Counted from the stretch's first letter, positions 50,571-59,031 are shown. The stretch is 59,031 nt of DNA from Bacillota bacterium (GCA_023415205.1 JAEZLR010000023.1:1-59031); one strand, 5' to 3'. Program-made: numbers and translations. Notes: generated from the sequence alone by a model not told the origin.

Positions 50571-50981
50571 ATGGACCAGACCGACCTGAAGATCATTGAA
50601 TTATTAAAGGAAAACTCTCGAGCTCAGCTCAAGGATATTGGTAAAAAGGTTCATATGACAGGGCAGGCCGTGTCGACCAGAATTCTAAAGCTTCAGGATA
50701 TGGGTATTATCGAGGGCTTTACTCTAAAGCTCAATGATGAAAAACTTGGTAAGTCCTTGAATGCCTATGTCGTGGTAACAATGAAATCAAACAACCATTT
50801 AGAGTTCATGGCCTTTCTCAAAAAAAGCGACCTTGTTGTAGAAGCCTTCAGAATTGCCGGTAACGGATGCATACTTATGAAAGTGAACGCTTCCGGCCCC
50901 CAAGAGTTTGATGCGTTTTTAGATAAAGTTCTTTTTTTCGGGAACTATTCTGTATCCACCTGCATTTCCAGGATCAAATGA
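50571..50981 (+). CDS. Lrp/AsnC-family transcriptional regulator
   Basis: A 136-residue regulator: N-terminal helix-turn-helix (about 1-50; TDLKIIELLKENSRAQLKDIG, read as DLKIIELLKENSR, then TGQAVSTRILKLQDMGII) and a C-terminal RAM-type effector domain (from about 60). Lrp proteins sense amino acids and often control adjacent genes. It lies 175 bases from the divergent MBL-fold gene; a common control region is likely, though no clear operator was recognised in 50396-50570. AAAGGA precedes the ATG. Confidence 0.9.
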   Translation: MDQTDLKIIELLKENSRAQLKDIGKKVHMTGQAVSTRILKLQDMGIIEGFTLKLNDEKLGKSLNAYVVVTMKSNNHLEFMAFLKKSDLVVEAFRIAGNGCILMKVNASGPQEFDAFLDKVLFFGNYSVSTCISRIK

Positions 50982-50995
50982 GCTCATTTTAAACA

Positions 50996-51024
50996 GTTTA
51001 TATCATCTCTTCCATGGGAAATTT
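50996..51024 (+). promoter_or_regulatory. Sigma-F-type promoter of spoIIR
   Basis: GTTTA (50996-51000), exactly 15 bases, then GGGAAATTT (51016-51024) fits the forespore sigma-F consensus GYWTA-N15-GGNNANANT with one mismatch. spoIIR is a known sigma-F target. Confidence 0.65.
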
Positions 51025-51094
51025 GACCGACTGAATTTAAATTTTGGATTCAGAGAATAATTAAAGTAGGTCAGTAAAATGAAAGGTGATTATG

Positions 51095-51799
51095 ATGAGG
51101 TTTAACAAAAAAAGAATAATTTCAGGATTGCAGGAGGCTCATTCCATAGCCCAGCTTCTTTCGGCAGCAACGAAGTTTTTGCTTGTTGTCCTTATCATTT
51201 GCATTGTTTATAGTGGGGCGACACAGAACCAGATCGCCGACCATGTTGTTAGGCTTCATATTGTTGCCAATAGTGATTCGGTGGACGATCAAGCATTAAA
51301 GCTCAAGGTTAGGGATGCCATTCTGGAGCATATGCGACTTAAGTATCCTGAGGGGACAACCCGTGATGAAGCCGCCGATTATCTTAAAAAGAGTCTTCCC
51401 GAAATTCAACAGATTGCAATGGATGTTCTGAAGGAAAATGGCTCCAATGAGGCCGTCAGTGCCCGGTATGGTGTTTTTTCCTTCCCTACCAAGACCTATG
51501 AGGATGTGGCCCTGCCTGCCGGCATGTATGAGGCTGTTCGGGTGGAGTTGGGAGAAGCCCAGGGTAAGAATTGGTGGTGCGTCATGTTTCCGCCCCTTTG
51601 TGTGGCCGATGCCAACACCCTTAAACTGGACGAAACGGCTATGAGCGAGCTTAAGGACGGCCTGGGTGAAGATGCCTATAGCTTGATTACCGATGTCTCC
51701 GACAGAAGTAATGTGCCTGTAAAGATCAAATTCCGGATTGTGGAATGGGTGGAAAGCTCGAAAATCAAGCTGGCGGAAATGATCAGTCATCTTTTTTGA
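51095..51799 (+). CDS. spoIIR: Stage II sporulation protein R
   Basis: Made in the forespore and acting in the intermembrane space, SpoIIR triggers SpoIIGA to cleave pro-sigma-E. The 234-residue protein has an N-terminal transmembrane or signal segment (about 24-41) and the family core VRLHIVANSDSVDDQALKLKVRDA, read as VRLHIVANSDS and DQALKLKVRDA, then WWCVMFPPLC. ATG 51095 is chosen from three nearby starts because it is the one at proper distance from AAAGGTGA. A sigma-F-type promoter lies upstream, as expected. The downstream gene is unrelated. Confidence 0.95.
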   Translation: MRFNKKRIISGLQEAHSIAQLLSAATKFLLVVLIICIVYSGATQNQIADHVVRLHIVANSDSVDDQALKLKVRDAILEHMRLKYPEGTTRDEAADYLKKSLPEIQQIAMDVLKENGSNEAVSARYGVFSFPTKTYEDVALPAGMYEAVRVELGEAQGKNWWCVMFPPLCVADANTLKLDETAMSELKDGLGEDAYSLITDVSDRSNVPVKIKFRIVEWVESSKIKLAEMISHLF

Positions 51800-51856
51800 A
51801 CAACGGGACGATATATTTAGAAAAGCGGGAAAATGACGGAAGGTTAAATTAAGAGC

Positions 51857-52543
51857 GTGGACATAAAGATTTTGTATGAAGATAATCATTTACTGGTGGT
51901 CGTCAAGCCCCCCGATATCCCCGTGCAGGGAGATATCAGCGGGGCTTTGGATTTGTTGAGTCTTTTAAAAGAGGAGATCAAGAAACGCTACCAAAAACCA
52001 GGGAATGTCTTTTTGGGACTGGTACATAGACTGGATAGGCCAGTGGGGGGCGTTATGGTTTTTGCCAGAACCTCCAAGGCGGCCTCCAGACTGTCAGCGC
52101 TTATTCGGGAGCGTGGGATGGACAAAATCTACCTTTGCGTGGTCAAAGGCTGCCCCAGGGAAAAGACGGGGCGTTTGTCGGACTATTTATTGAAGAATAC
52201 CCAGAACAATACGGTAAGAGTGGTGAAGCCGGGAACCCCCCAGGCAAAAGAAGCCATTCTGGAATACGAGGTACTCAACACCCTCCAGGATATGAGCCTT
52301 GTCAGAATCCGGCTTCTCACAGGCCGCAGCCACCAGATTCGGGTTCAAATGTCCCATCAGGGTACTCCACTTCTGGGTGATTTAAAATACGGCTATCAGG
52401 GGGAGTATGGGGGCAGCCCGGCACTTTGGTCCTATAGCCTTTCCATTGAACATCCTACAAAAAAGGAGAGGATGCATTTTGCATCCCCTCCTCCGGAGCA
52501 GTTTCCTTGGAATCTGTTTGATGAGCTTATTCACACCCTGTAG
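51857..52543 (+). CDS. RluA-family pseudouridine synthase
   Basis: A 228-residue RNA-modifying enzyme that isomerises uridine in rRNA or tRNA. The catalytic Asp lies in LVHRLDRPVGGVMVFA (about residue 58-60 region), followed by TGRSHQIRVQMSHQGTPLLGD, read as TGRSHQIRVQ and GTPLLGD. There is no N-terminal S4 domain, so it belongs to the short RluA class. The GTG start at 51857 has only a distant GGAAGG, so its start is uncertain. Near its end the coding sequence contains the terminator of the opposing alpha-2-macroglobulin gene. The target base is unknown. Confidence 0.88.
   Translation: MDIKILYEDNHLLVVVKPPDIPVQGDISGALDLLSLLKEEIKKRYQKPGNVFLGLVHRLDRPVGGVMVFARTSKAASRLSALIRERGMDKIYLCVVKGCPREKTGRLSDYLLKNTQNNTVRVVKPGTPQAKEAILEYEVLNTLQDMSLVRIRLLTGRSHQIRVQMSHQGTPLLGDLKYGYQGEYGGSPALWSYSLSIEHPTKKERMHFASPPPEQFPWNLFDELIHTL
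52459..52491 (-). terminator. Terminator of the alpha-2-macroglobulin-like gene inside the pseudouridine synthase gene
   Basis: On the minus strand a stem pairs GGAG-GGATGC with GCATCC-CTCC (one internal mismatch) around AAAAT and is followed by TTTTTT. It lies 56 bases beyond the macroglobulin stop and within codons for KKERMHFASPPPE of the opposing gene. Confidence 0.75.
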
Positions 52544-52546
52544 GCT

Positions 52547-55500
52547 TTAGGGCGTAATCACCAGGGTGGTGTCCTCCAGGGTCACAATACTGGACTTGAC
52601 GATGGAGCCCTGAGCCACTGAACCCTCGGCCCGGTATTCGCCGGGGCTGGCTACTCTGGCATAATACACCAGAGGCTTCACAAAGGTTTGGTTCTTACTG
52701 ATGACAAAAGTGACCTTCTGCCCGTCAAACTGGCGATACCAACAACCCATCAGATCCCTAATGCCGTGATTCCAGGGGTTTTCAATGGGCTTAAGGCCAG
52801 CGGGACAGTAATCGCTCAATTCATAGGTGTTATCAATGGCCGTTTTATCCACGGTATAGGTGATTTCCACCTTTACAAGATCATTGGGCTTGAAGGTGGT
52901 GGTTTCTTCGCCCGTTACCGCATTGTAGTATTTGCGCTTTAGGGTTACACCCGCATCATTCTTGATATCCTGGGTGTAGGAGGCGGTATACAAGGATAGT
53001 ACCGAGACATCCCCCTCAACCTCAGTGACTTTAAAGTCATTGATTTTTATGGAGGGAACCTTAATCACTTCACAGGAGCCGTTCTTAAGGTCTACCGTTT
53101 CGGTCTTTCCGGCATAGGCCCAGGTAAATGTCGCCTGAGTGTCGGTAAGCTTCTGTGCCCGATCCTTAAGATACAGAATTTTCTCCACTCCCACATACTG
53201 CGTTTTTGAAGCATTGTTCTCCACATAGCTATAAAGCTTAGGGGCATCGGCACTGTCGATTTTAGAAGCCAGTACGGCTACCAAAGCAGTCTGCTTGTAG
53301 GCGGTATCGGTGTCGTTGTTCTTGATGCGGACGCGGATAAGGGGGTCTTTCTTCTCAAGACTGGGGCTTATCTTCCTCTGATAAATATCTATGGCAGAGG
53401 CTCTGTCTCCCAGGGCCTCATAGGCCATTCCCAATAAGGTGTACTCCTCAAGGGAGAGATTTTCTGTGGCTGCGGCTCGGTTAAGGTCCAGAAGGACGGG
53501 CTCACCCAACTCGGCCAGGGCATAGAGGGCAGAGGCCTGAACCTTGCTCTCGGACAAGAGGTAATTGTAGAAATACATCTTAAGAGCCGTAGTATCTGAA
53601 ACCTCATTAATAAGGGGGGAGATGAGCGCTGTAAAGCTCATATCGCTTCCGGCATAAGGAAGTATCCCGTAACCGCCATCCTCATTCTTGTAATCGGAGG
53701 GCTCAACCGCAATCTCATCAAGATAATAGCTTTCATCCTTGACAATCTCCATCAGAAGCCTTCTGGCACTGTTGGTAACCAGCTTCTGATCCAGGCGCTT
53801 GCCATCATCCCAGGAAAGGCTATGCAGAGCCTGAATGAGGCTTCCCTTGCCCGCGTCGGCGAAGATCAGCGTCGTCAAGCCGCTCTTGCCTGCATCAAGG
53901 GTGGTACCCGATGAAAGAGTCTTCAAAACAGCAGTTTCAATGGTTCTATAGGAGGGATGCACCGTGATGGTACGGCTTAGCGCATCCTTCATACCCGTAG
54001 CCGATTGTCCGCTGAGAACCAGGGTGTAGGTGCCCTCATCCAGGGTGGGAAGCGCCAGGTTCAATCGCTCAAAAGCATTGACCGTTCCGGCTGCTTTGTA
54101 GTCCGGAAGCTCCTTGATAGAAAGTTCAAAGCTGACCGGTTCCCCCGCCTTCAAATCCTCTCCGTAAGCCGATACTCCCACGTAGGGCTTATCTCCCACA
54201 AGATAGTCCATGCTCAGGGCATCATGGATAAAGAAGGGCATGGAGACACGGGTGGACTGAATATCGGAGCCTGCGTACAAATCGCTGGACACCGCTGCAG
54301 CAGCCAGGCTAAAGGCGGTAATATTGTCGGGTAGCTTGAAGGTATAGGTGCCCATACCCTTTTCATCAAGGGTAATGGTCTTGAAGAGGGCCGTATCCTT
54401 AAAGTCTGAACGCACCTGGGCGGAGCCTCCGTTACCGGCCACCATCGCATCAGCCATTGCCGATGCCTGGGGTGCCGCAGATTCGTCGGCTTTCATGCTG
54501 AACTTAGCTGAACCGAATTCCACTAAAGCACCACTCGTCACCCGTACACCATAGTCCCCATATAAAGCGTCCCTGTTACTGGTGGTACGGGAGAGGCCGC
54601 TTTCAATAAAGGAGTAAAGCAGGCCAAGGGGGTCGATATTCTGGCCCGAGAGCTTCAGCAGGGCTTCGTCCACCAAGGAAAGATTGACTTTGGCTGAGAC
54701 CGGCTTGCCGTCCTTATCGGTGGCTCTCACCGAAAGAGTCATATTCTCTCCGGGCCTGTAGCTGGATTTATCGGTTTTTATCTCCAGCTCGAGTTTCTTT
54801 TCATTATAATCGTACCGTACCGATGTTTGGGTTTGGATATAGCCCTTACCGGTAAAGACAATGCCGTTCACATAGTAGTTGGGGGCGTAGCTTTCAGGGA
54901 AGCTCCGGGTAAGAGAGGGCTGAAGGCTAAACTTGTAGTCCTTAATCCCATTCCGAGATTCTACAAAAAGGGTGCGCATGTCTTTTATCGGCTCCTCGTT
55001 TTTTAGCACTTGAAGGATAACCGTTTCATTGGCCTTATAGGTATCTTTATCGGCCTTAAGGTAATAGTAATCATAATCCTGGGGATAGATCCCCTTGCTG
55101 TTTTGAGAGAACCAGGCTTCACCCTTCACGTTTCGGTCTTGGCTGTCCTTAAGCGTAATTTCAGCGGTATAATAGCCTTCTGTCTGGGTGTCCACCGGGA
55201 ATTCATAGCTGGCCGTACCATCCTGAGCGGTAGTCACCACCGTCTGATAAAGGGTGGTATGTTTTTCACGGTACTCGTAGGTCTTTCTGACCACCTTGTT
55301 TATGGCGTCATACTCATCCCCAGTTTCTATTTTCTCCCATTGGGTATGGATGATTTTAAGGTTCAATTCCTTCAGAGCAACAGGCTCACCCACGGAGCTG
55401 TCATTGTTGGGATCCTCGTCATTGAGAGAATCCAGTGTTACAGCACTGACCGTAACATTGACTATTCCTCTGCCTGCGTCCATTTTGCCTTGGGACTCAA

Positions 55501-57538
55501 AGGCCACATCATTGGCAAAAACTCTGAAGTCATAGTATTCCGTCACATCCCCGGTTTCAGGGAAATCGGCATTGGCACTGATGCTGAAATAACATTCACC
55601 TTGCATTTTAGCGGTATATTGGGGAGTATATTCAACCTGTAAAACCCCCGTGGCATCGGTTGTTCCCTGGCCTCTTTTGGAGGACGAATAACCGTTGATG
55701 GTGTAATTTAAGGGGACATTGGAAACAGGGGTTCCATCAAAGAAGGAGGCTTTCAAAGTAAAGGTGATGGGCTCTCCGACAAAGACAGCCTTTTTGTCCG
55801 AACTGATTTCTAGCTTGTATTGTGGCTTGATGTAGTTTTCCACATTAAAATAGGTGCTTGAAAGGACTTGATCTCCCTCTCTAACCGTCAGGGTGTAATA
55901 GCCTGGGTCAAGCGCCGGAAGCGCCAAGCTTCCCTCGTAAAATCCACTATTTGTCTTGAGGGTGAGGGTTTCCAACGGGTGGGAGAGGTAGGGGATAAAG
56001 CGGCTCACGATGCTGGCTTTCATAGGATAGTAATAGCCCCCACCATTTGTAAGCTCAACGGTGATTTCTTCGGGTATTTTCCCATCCACGCGGCTCTTGA
56101 TAAAACCCCAGAATTCAACAGTATCGCTGGGCTTGTAAAGGGTCCTGTCGGTCTGCATATAGCGCCAGTATAGGCCTTCGCCATAGGGCTGATAAGAGGC
56201 GTAATCAGAATCATAGGAAAATCCGGCATTAATAAGACTTTGCTTACCCTCAGCGGTGGTCACCCTGTAAAGATCCTGAGTGGCAATCTCTCCATTCCCG
56301 GTTTTAGTAGTGGCAGGAAGCATTGCCAGTCCTGAGGCATCGGTCTTAAGTCCTTTACCGGTATTGAGATCAAAGACCTCGGCATCTTTAACCGTGCTGC
56401 CGGTTTTAAGATCATTCAGCCAGAAAAGGGTCTGATCCTTGTCGCCAACCGTATAGGCAGCCACATCCGAAATCTGGAGGAAGGCCTGGGCTGTCAGCTT
56501 GTCACCGGAAAGCTCAATGAGGTAAAAGCCCTGAGGCAGCGTTTCAGGGAAAAGCATATACTTGGACTGCCATTTAGTCAGATCAAAGCTTTGCTTGAAT
56601 TCCAAGACCTTCTCAAGATTTGAGGTGGGGGTCATACCCTTGCTTGCGGCGTAGGGAGCCCATGAGGGAGCCTGTTCCTTATCTCTTATGGCCTTGATAA
56701 AATCCTCAAGGGTTTTGAACCGATAGGCCATAAGGCTTATTTCTGCCTGTGATACCTTCTGATTCATATAGAGATTGAAGCCAATGGCAGGTTTTTCAGT
56801 CGTACCAAATTCCAGCCATGGACTGTCCACATAAAGTGTTCCAGGAAAAGGGTCGGCTGTACTTTCAGGATCCTTGGAAGTTTCGAAGGAAAAAACGTAA
56901 TCCTCGGAGAGGCTCACCGCACCCTTGGCAGCCGAGAGTCCTTTTTTAATCTTCACGGTATAAAGCGTGGCGGCCTCAAGCTTTTTAGGAATGAATACCG
57001 TCGTGTAGCCATTGCTTTCAAACCGGCCTTCCACCTTAGGGGTGATTTCAAAGTGTTTTGAGATATTTTGTACGTCAGGATAGGAAAAATAGAGCTCTAT
57101 GCCTGTATCCAGCGGAACCTCGGAGGTCATTTTTTCCGGTAGGCTTCCCAGCACTGTAAAATCCCGCTTGGTTTGAAAAGCGAAGCTTGCCGTTTTTCCG
57201 TCCCTTGTTTTTACATCAATAAAATAGACCTGATTTTGCTTAAGGGGCTGAGTGGGTTTGAGTAGAAATTTATTACTGGAAAGGGTCGTCACGGTATAGC
57301 TTACCGTATCGTCTCTGAAGGCAACGCTTGATTGAATCTCTTCCAGCGTCATATCCCCTTCCGAGGTCAGGATAAATCCACTTTCCGGAGAGACTCCCGT
57401 CTCGTTCTCTTTTTCAGGGACAATGGAGAATCCGCTTCTGTAGGAATCGGCTGACGCTGTAATCGCAGGAGAGAAGGGATTAAGAACCGTAACTGACAGA
57501 ACCAGAATCAAAATGAGGGCCACTGTTTTTTTCCACAT
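52547..57538 (-). CDS. Secreted alpha-2-macroglobulin-like protein without thioester
   Basis: A 1663-residue exported protein. A signal peptide (about 1-30, cleavage near ASA-DS) is followed by an SbsA-type Ig-like domain (about 40-225), then MG-type beta-sandwich domains and the A2M core (the ANG-like segment ITLDEKGMGTYTFKLPDN and a helical alpha/alpha-toroid region near 1250-1480). The Cys-Gly-Glu-Gln thioester of trapping forms is absent; only four cysteines occur in the whole protein. It cannot cross-link a protease covalently. No lipobox or sortase signal is evident. GGGAGG precedes the ATG. A usual gram-negative partner, PbpC, is missing. Confidence 0.85.
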   Translation of the reverse strand: MWKKTVALILILVLSVTVLNPFSPAITASADSYRSGFSIVPEKENETGVSPESGFILTSEGDMTLEEIQSSVAFRDDTVSYTVTTLSSNKFLLKPTQPLKQNQVYFIDVKTRDGKTASFAFQTKRDFTVLGSLPEKMTSEVPLDTGIELYFSYPDVQNISKHFEITPKVEGRFESNGYTTVFIPKKLEAATLYTVKIKKGLSAAKGAVSLSEDYVFSFETSKDPESTADPFPGTLYVDSPWLEFGTTEKPAIGFNLYMNQKVSQAEISLMAYRFKTLEDFIKAIRDKEQAPSWAPYAASKGMTPTSNLEKVLEFKQSFDLTKWQSKYMLFPETLPQGFYLIELSGDKLTAQAFLQISDVAAYTVGDKDQTLFWLNDLKTGSTVKDAEVFDLNTGKGLKTDASGLAMLPATTKTGNGEIATQDLYRVTTAEGKQSLINAGFSYDSDYASYQPYGEGLYWRYMQTDRTLYKPSDTVEFWGFIKSRVDGKIPEEITVELTNGGGYYYPMKASIVSRFIPYLSHPLETLTLKTNSGFYEGSLALPALDPGYYTLTVREGDQVLSSTYFNVENYIKPQYKLEISSDKKAVFVGEPITFTLKASFFDGTPVSNVPLNYTINGYSSSKRGQGTTDATGVLQVEYTPQYTAKMQGECYFSISANADFPETGDVTEYYDFRVFANDVAFESQGKMDAGRGIVNVTVSAVTLDSLNDEDPNNDSSVGEPVALKELNLKIIHTQWEKIETGDEYDAINKVVRKTYEYREKHTTLYQTVVTTAQDGTASYEFPVDTQTEGYYTAEITLKDSQDRNVKGEAWFSQNSKGIYPQDYDYYYLKADKDTYKANETVILQVLKNEEPIKDMRTLFVESRNGIKDYKFSLQPSLTRSFPESYAPNYYVNGIVFTGKGYIQTQTSVRYDYNEKKLELEIKTDKSSYRPGENMTLSVRATDKDGKPVSAKVNLSLVDEALLKLSGQNIDPLGLLYSFIESGLSRTTSNRDALYGDYGVRVTSGALVEFGSAKFSMKADESAAPQASAMADAMVAGNGGSAQVRSDFKDTALFKTITLDEKGMGTYTFKLPDNITAFSLAAAAVSSDLYAGSDIQSTRVSMPFFIHDALSMDYLVGDKPYVGVSAYGEDLKAGEPVSFELSIKELPDYKAAGTVNAFERLNLALPTLDEGTYTLVLSGQSATGMKDALSRTITVHPSYRTIETAVLKTLSSGTTLDAGKSGLTTLIFADAGKGSLIQALHSLSWDDGKRLDQKLVTNSARRLLMEIVKDESYYLDEIAVEPSDYKNEDGGYGILPYAGSDMSFTALISPLINEVSDTTALKMYFYNYLLSESKVQASALYALAELGEPVLLDLNRAAATENLSLEEYTLLGMAYEALGDRASAIDIYQRKISPSLEKKDPLIRVRIKNNDTDTAYKQTALVAVLASKIDSADAPKLYSYVENNASKTQYVGVEKILYLKDRAQKLTDTQATFTWAYAGKTETVDLKNGSCEVIKVPSIKINDFKVTEVEGDVSVLSLYTASYTQDIKNDAGVTLKRKYYNAVTGEETTTFKPNDLVKVEITYTVDKTAIDNTYELSDYCPAGLKPIENPWNHGIRDLMGCWYRQFDGQKVTFVISKNQTFVKPLVYYARVASPGEYRAEGSVAQGSIVKSSIVTLEDTTLVITP

Positions 57539-57733
57539 TGTTTATACCTCCCTGGTATTAACATAAAGACTCTATATTCAATTAGACGACATTGAATGGA
57601 TATGGTTTACTTCAATTATAAGCTTTTTCCAAATGAATTAAAAGGAAGACCAGGGGGAAACAGGGGTATCGGACAATGTGCTAGCAGAGAGCCTTTAAGG
57701 GAACTGGCAAGTATTGAGCTGCTCTATAGACTT

Positions 57734-57760
57734 TTATTATTGCAAGTGTTAAAATAATAA
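57734..57760. promoter_or_regulatory. Inverted repeat upstream of serC
   Basis: TTATTATT (57734-57741) and AATAATAA (57753-57760) form an 8-base inverted repeat with an 11-base spacer. It lies in the 270-base gap between divergent serC and the macroglobulin gene and may be an operator. No T-box motif was seen. The rest of the gap has no gene. Confidence 0.35.
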
Positions 57761-57808
57761 CAAATTGTTCCTGTAAAAATTCATCAGATCAGAATGGAGT
57801 GAGCCAAC

Positions 57809-58894
57809 ATGGCTAGAGTGTTCAATTTTTCAGCAGGCCCTGGGATTCTTCCCGAAATAGTTTTAAGTAAGGCAGCAGAGGAATTACTGGATTATAAAGG
57901 TTCTGGCATGTCCGTCATGGAGATGAGCCACAGGTCCTCCTGGTATGAAGGCATTCAACAGAAGGCCGAGAAGGACCTTCGTGAGATTATGAACATTCCT
58001 TCCGGCTATAAGGTGCTGTTTCTTCAAGGTGGAGCCCACTTGCAGTTTTCCATGATCCCTCTTAACCTTATAAAGAATGGGAAAGCAGATTATCTGGTAA
58101 CCGGCGTTTGGGCCAAAAAGGCTTATCAGGAAGGCAAGAAGTATCTCAATGCCCGTGTGGTGGCCTCCTCCGAGGAAAGTAAATTTACGACTATTCCCAA
58201 AGTGGATAAAGCCCAGCTTCAGAGCGATGCTGATTTCTACCATATCACCACCAACAACACCGTCTATGGCACCCGCTTAAGAGACAAGGACATTGTCTGC
58301 CTGGATACGGTTCCTTTGGTGGCCGATATGTCTTCCAATATACTTTCAGAGGTTTATGATGTTTCCAAGTTCGGTCTCATCTATGCGGGAGCTCAAAAGA
58401 ATATGGGGCCTGCCGGTGTAACGGTGGTGATCATTCGTGAGGATCTCATTAAGGAGATTGATCCTAAGGTTCCCACCATGCTCCATTATAAGATTCACGC
58501 CGATAACAGCTCTCTTTACAATACCCCTCCCTGCTACAGCATTTATATGTGTGGCTTGGTCTATGAATGGATTAAGAACCAGGGCGGAGTGGAAGCCGTT
58601 CAGAAGATCAATGAGGAAAAGGCTCAGATGCTGTATGATTGCATTGATGCTTCCAGCCTCTTTAAGGGTACTGTGGAGAAATATGACCGCTCACTGATGA
58701 ATGTGAACTTTGTTACCGGCAATGAGGAGCTGGACAAGAAATTTGTCAAGGAAGCCGAGGCCAGAGGCCTTGCCAACCTGAAGGGCTACAGAACCGTAGG
58801 CGGTATGAGAGCCAGCATCTACAACGCCATGCCTGTTGAGGGTGTAAAGGCCCTTGTTGAGTTCATGAAAGATTTTGAAGCAAGAAACGTTTAA
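57809..58894 (+). CDS. serC: Phosphoserine aminotransferase
   Basis: A PLP enzyme that makes O-phosphoserine from 3-phosphohydroxypyruvate in serine synthesis. The 361-residue length is usual. The opening VFNFSAGPGILPE and MSVMEMSHRSSWYEGI are family marks, and the PLP lysine is Lys197 in YAGAQKNMGPAG. GGAGTGA lies six bases before the ATG. A serA gene would be expected next but lies beyond the window, if present. The final codons and stop form the left end of the terminal palindromic repeat. Confidence 0.96.
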   Translation: MARVFNFSAGPGILPEIVLSKAAEELLDYKGSGMSVMEMSHRSSWYEGIQQKAEKDLREIMNIPSGYKVLFLQGGAHLQFSMIPLNLIKNGKADYLVTGVWAKKAYQEGKKYLNARVVASSEESKFTTIPKVDKAQLQSDADFYHITTNNTVYGTRLRDKDIVCLDTVPLVADMSSNILSEVYDVSKFGLIYAGAQKNMGPAGVTVVIIREDLIKEIDPKVPTMLHYKIHADNSSLYNTPPCYSIYMCGLVYEWIKNQGGVEAVQKINEEKAQMLYDCIDASSLFKGTVEKYDRSLMNVNFVTGNEELDKKFVKEAEARGLANLKGYRTVGGMRASIYNAMPVEGVKALVEFMKDFEARNV

Positions 58895-58978
58895 AAGCTT
58901 ACTGCCGCTTTTTTGCGCAGCCATAGCGAAGCTATGAGCGTGGAGCAAAATTATAGCGGCAGTTAGCTTTTAACGTTT
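58885..58978. repeat. Imperfect palindromic repeat element after serC
   Basis: The outer arms pair AAACGTTTAAAAGCTTACTG with CAGTTAGCTTTTAACGTTT with one mismatch and one deletion, continuing through GCCGCT/AGCGGC. Inside lies a second hairpin, CATAGC-GAA-GCTATG. The element starts in the last codons of serC. It could act as a terminator but has the layout of a dispersed extragenic palindrome or MITE-like element. Confidence 0.7.
58905..58936 (+). repeat. Copy 1 of a 32-base direct repeat
   Basis: This 32-base segment, from CCGCTTTTTTGCG to the inner hairpin CATAGCGAAGCTATG, recurs exactly at 59000-59031. CAAGAAACGT also repeats at 58881 and 58979. Confidence 0.85.
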
Positions 58979-58999
58979 CAAGAAACGTATATAGGTATT

Positions 59000-59031
59000 C
59001 CGCTTTTTTGCGCAGCCATAGCGAAGCTATG
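59000..59031 (+). repeat. Copy 2 of the 32-base direct repeat, truncated by the window end
   Basis: Exact match to 58905-58936, 95 bases downstream. The element continues past the window edge, so its right arm cannot be seen. Confidence 0.85.

Noticed and set aside
55010..55642. A 210-codon plus-strand frame within the macroglobulin gene
   Set aside because: It is antisense to a well-supported coding region and has no ribosome-binding site or recognisable motif.
57600..57808. A T-box leader for serC
   Set aside because: The conserved GGGTGG-type T-box sequence and an antiterminator could not be found.

Overview
The window is chromosomal DNA of an endospore-forming Firmicute, most likely of class Clostridia. 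It carries spoVT, spoVK, spoIIE, spoVG, spoVAC-spoVAD-spoVAE and spoIIR, Shine-Dalgarno sites of the GGAGG type, strong -35/-10 promoters with 17-base spacing, and a gene content that is otherwise housekeeping. No genus can be named from the sequence alone. No rRNA, tRNA, CRISPR array, insertion sequence or prophage was found. Coding density is high and most genes read as vertically inherited core genes.

Layout. 1-3400: the 5' end of an unknown leftward gene, then aroQ, an M24 aminopeptidase, efp, and spoVT behind a good sigma-G promoter. 3400-12650: a leftward FAD-dependent dehydrogenase; a rightward AbrB regulator with a two-gene ABC exporter, with its promoter and a palindromic operator; and a leftward oligopeptide uptake operon oppBCDFA. 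12660-19600: pcrA helicase, a HAD phosphatase, a SpoVK-type AAA+ protein and spoIIE. 19650-26600: murC (leftward), spoVG, glmU-prs, pth, and a leftward TPR-GGDEF protein. 26850-34600: guaB, an unrecognised gene, greA, lysS, a membrane protein with a degenerate J-like domain, and a partner-switching module (STAS anti-anti-sigma, a degenerate HATPase, a SigB/SigF-type sigma factor and a second, intact HATPase).

34700-42650: a ClpE-like unfoldase, a small membrane protein leading into spoVAC-AD-AE, a putative extracytoplasmic glycoside hydrolase, uppP and tsaD. 42650-50000: a cluster of DnaA-box-like 9-mers, then a leftward cell-envelope group (lytic transglycosylase, coiled-coil protein, HEAT/TM/SH3b protein), a divergent AraC regulator and MFS transporter, and pyrG. 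49600-59031: a metallo-beta-lactamase fold hydrolase divergent from an Lrp-type regulator, spoIIR behind a sigma-F-type promoter, an RluA-type pseudouridine synthase, a 1663-residue secreted alpha-2-macroglobulin-like protein, and serC, followed at the edge by two copies of a structured palindromic repeat.

How the genes work together. Sporulation genes are scattered singly and each shows the promoter type expected for its stage: a Spo0A-like site for spoIIE, sigma-H for spoVG, sigma-F for spoIIR, sigma-G for spoVT. Envelope and precursor supply is represented by murC, glmU, uppP and the transglycosylase; translation and proofreading by efp, pth, lysS, tsaD and greA; nucleotide supply by prs, guaB and pyrG. 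The parts least explained by known systems are the two-HATPase partner-switching module with its J-like membrane neighbour, the HEAT/SH3b envelope cluster, the DnaA-box cluster between convergent genes, the RBS-masking leader at the left edge and the terminal repeat.
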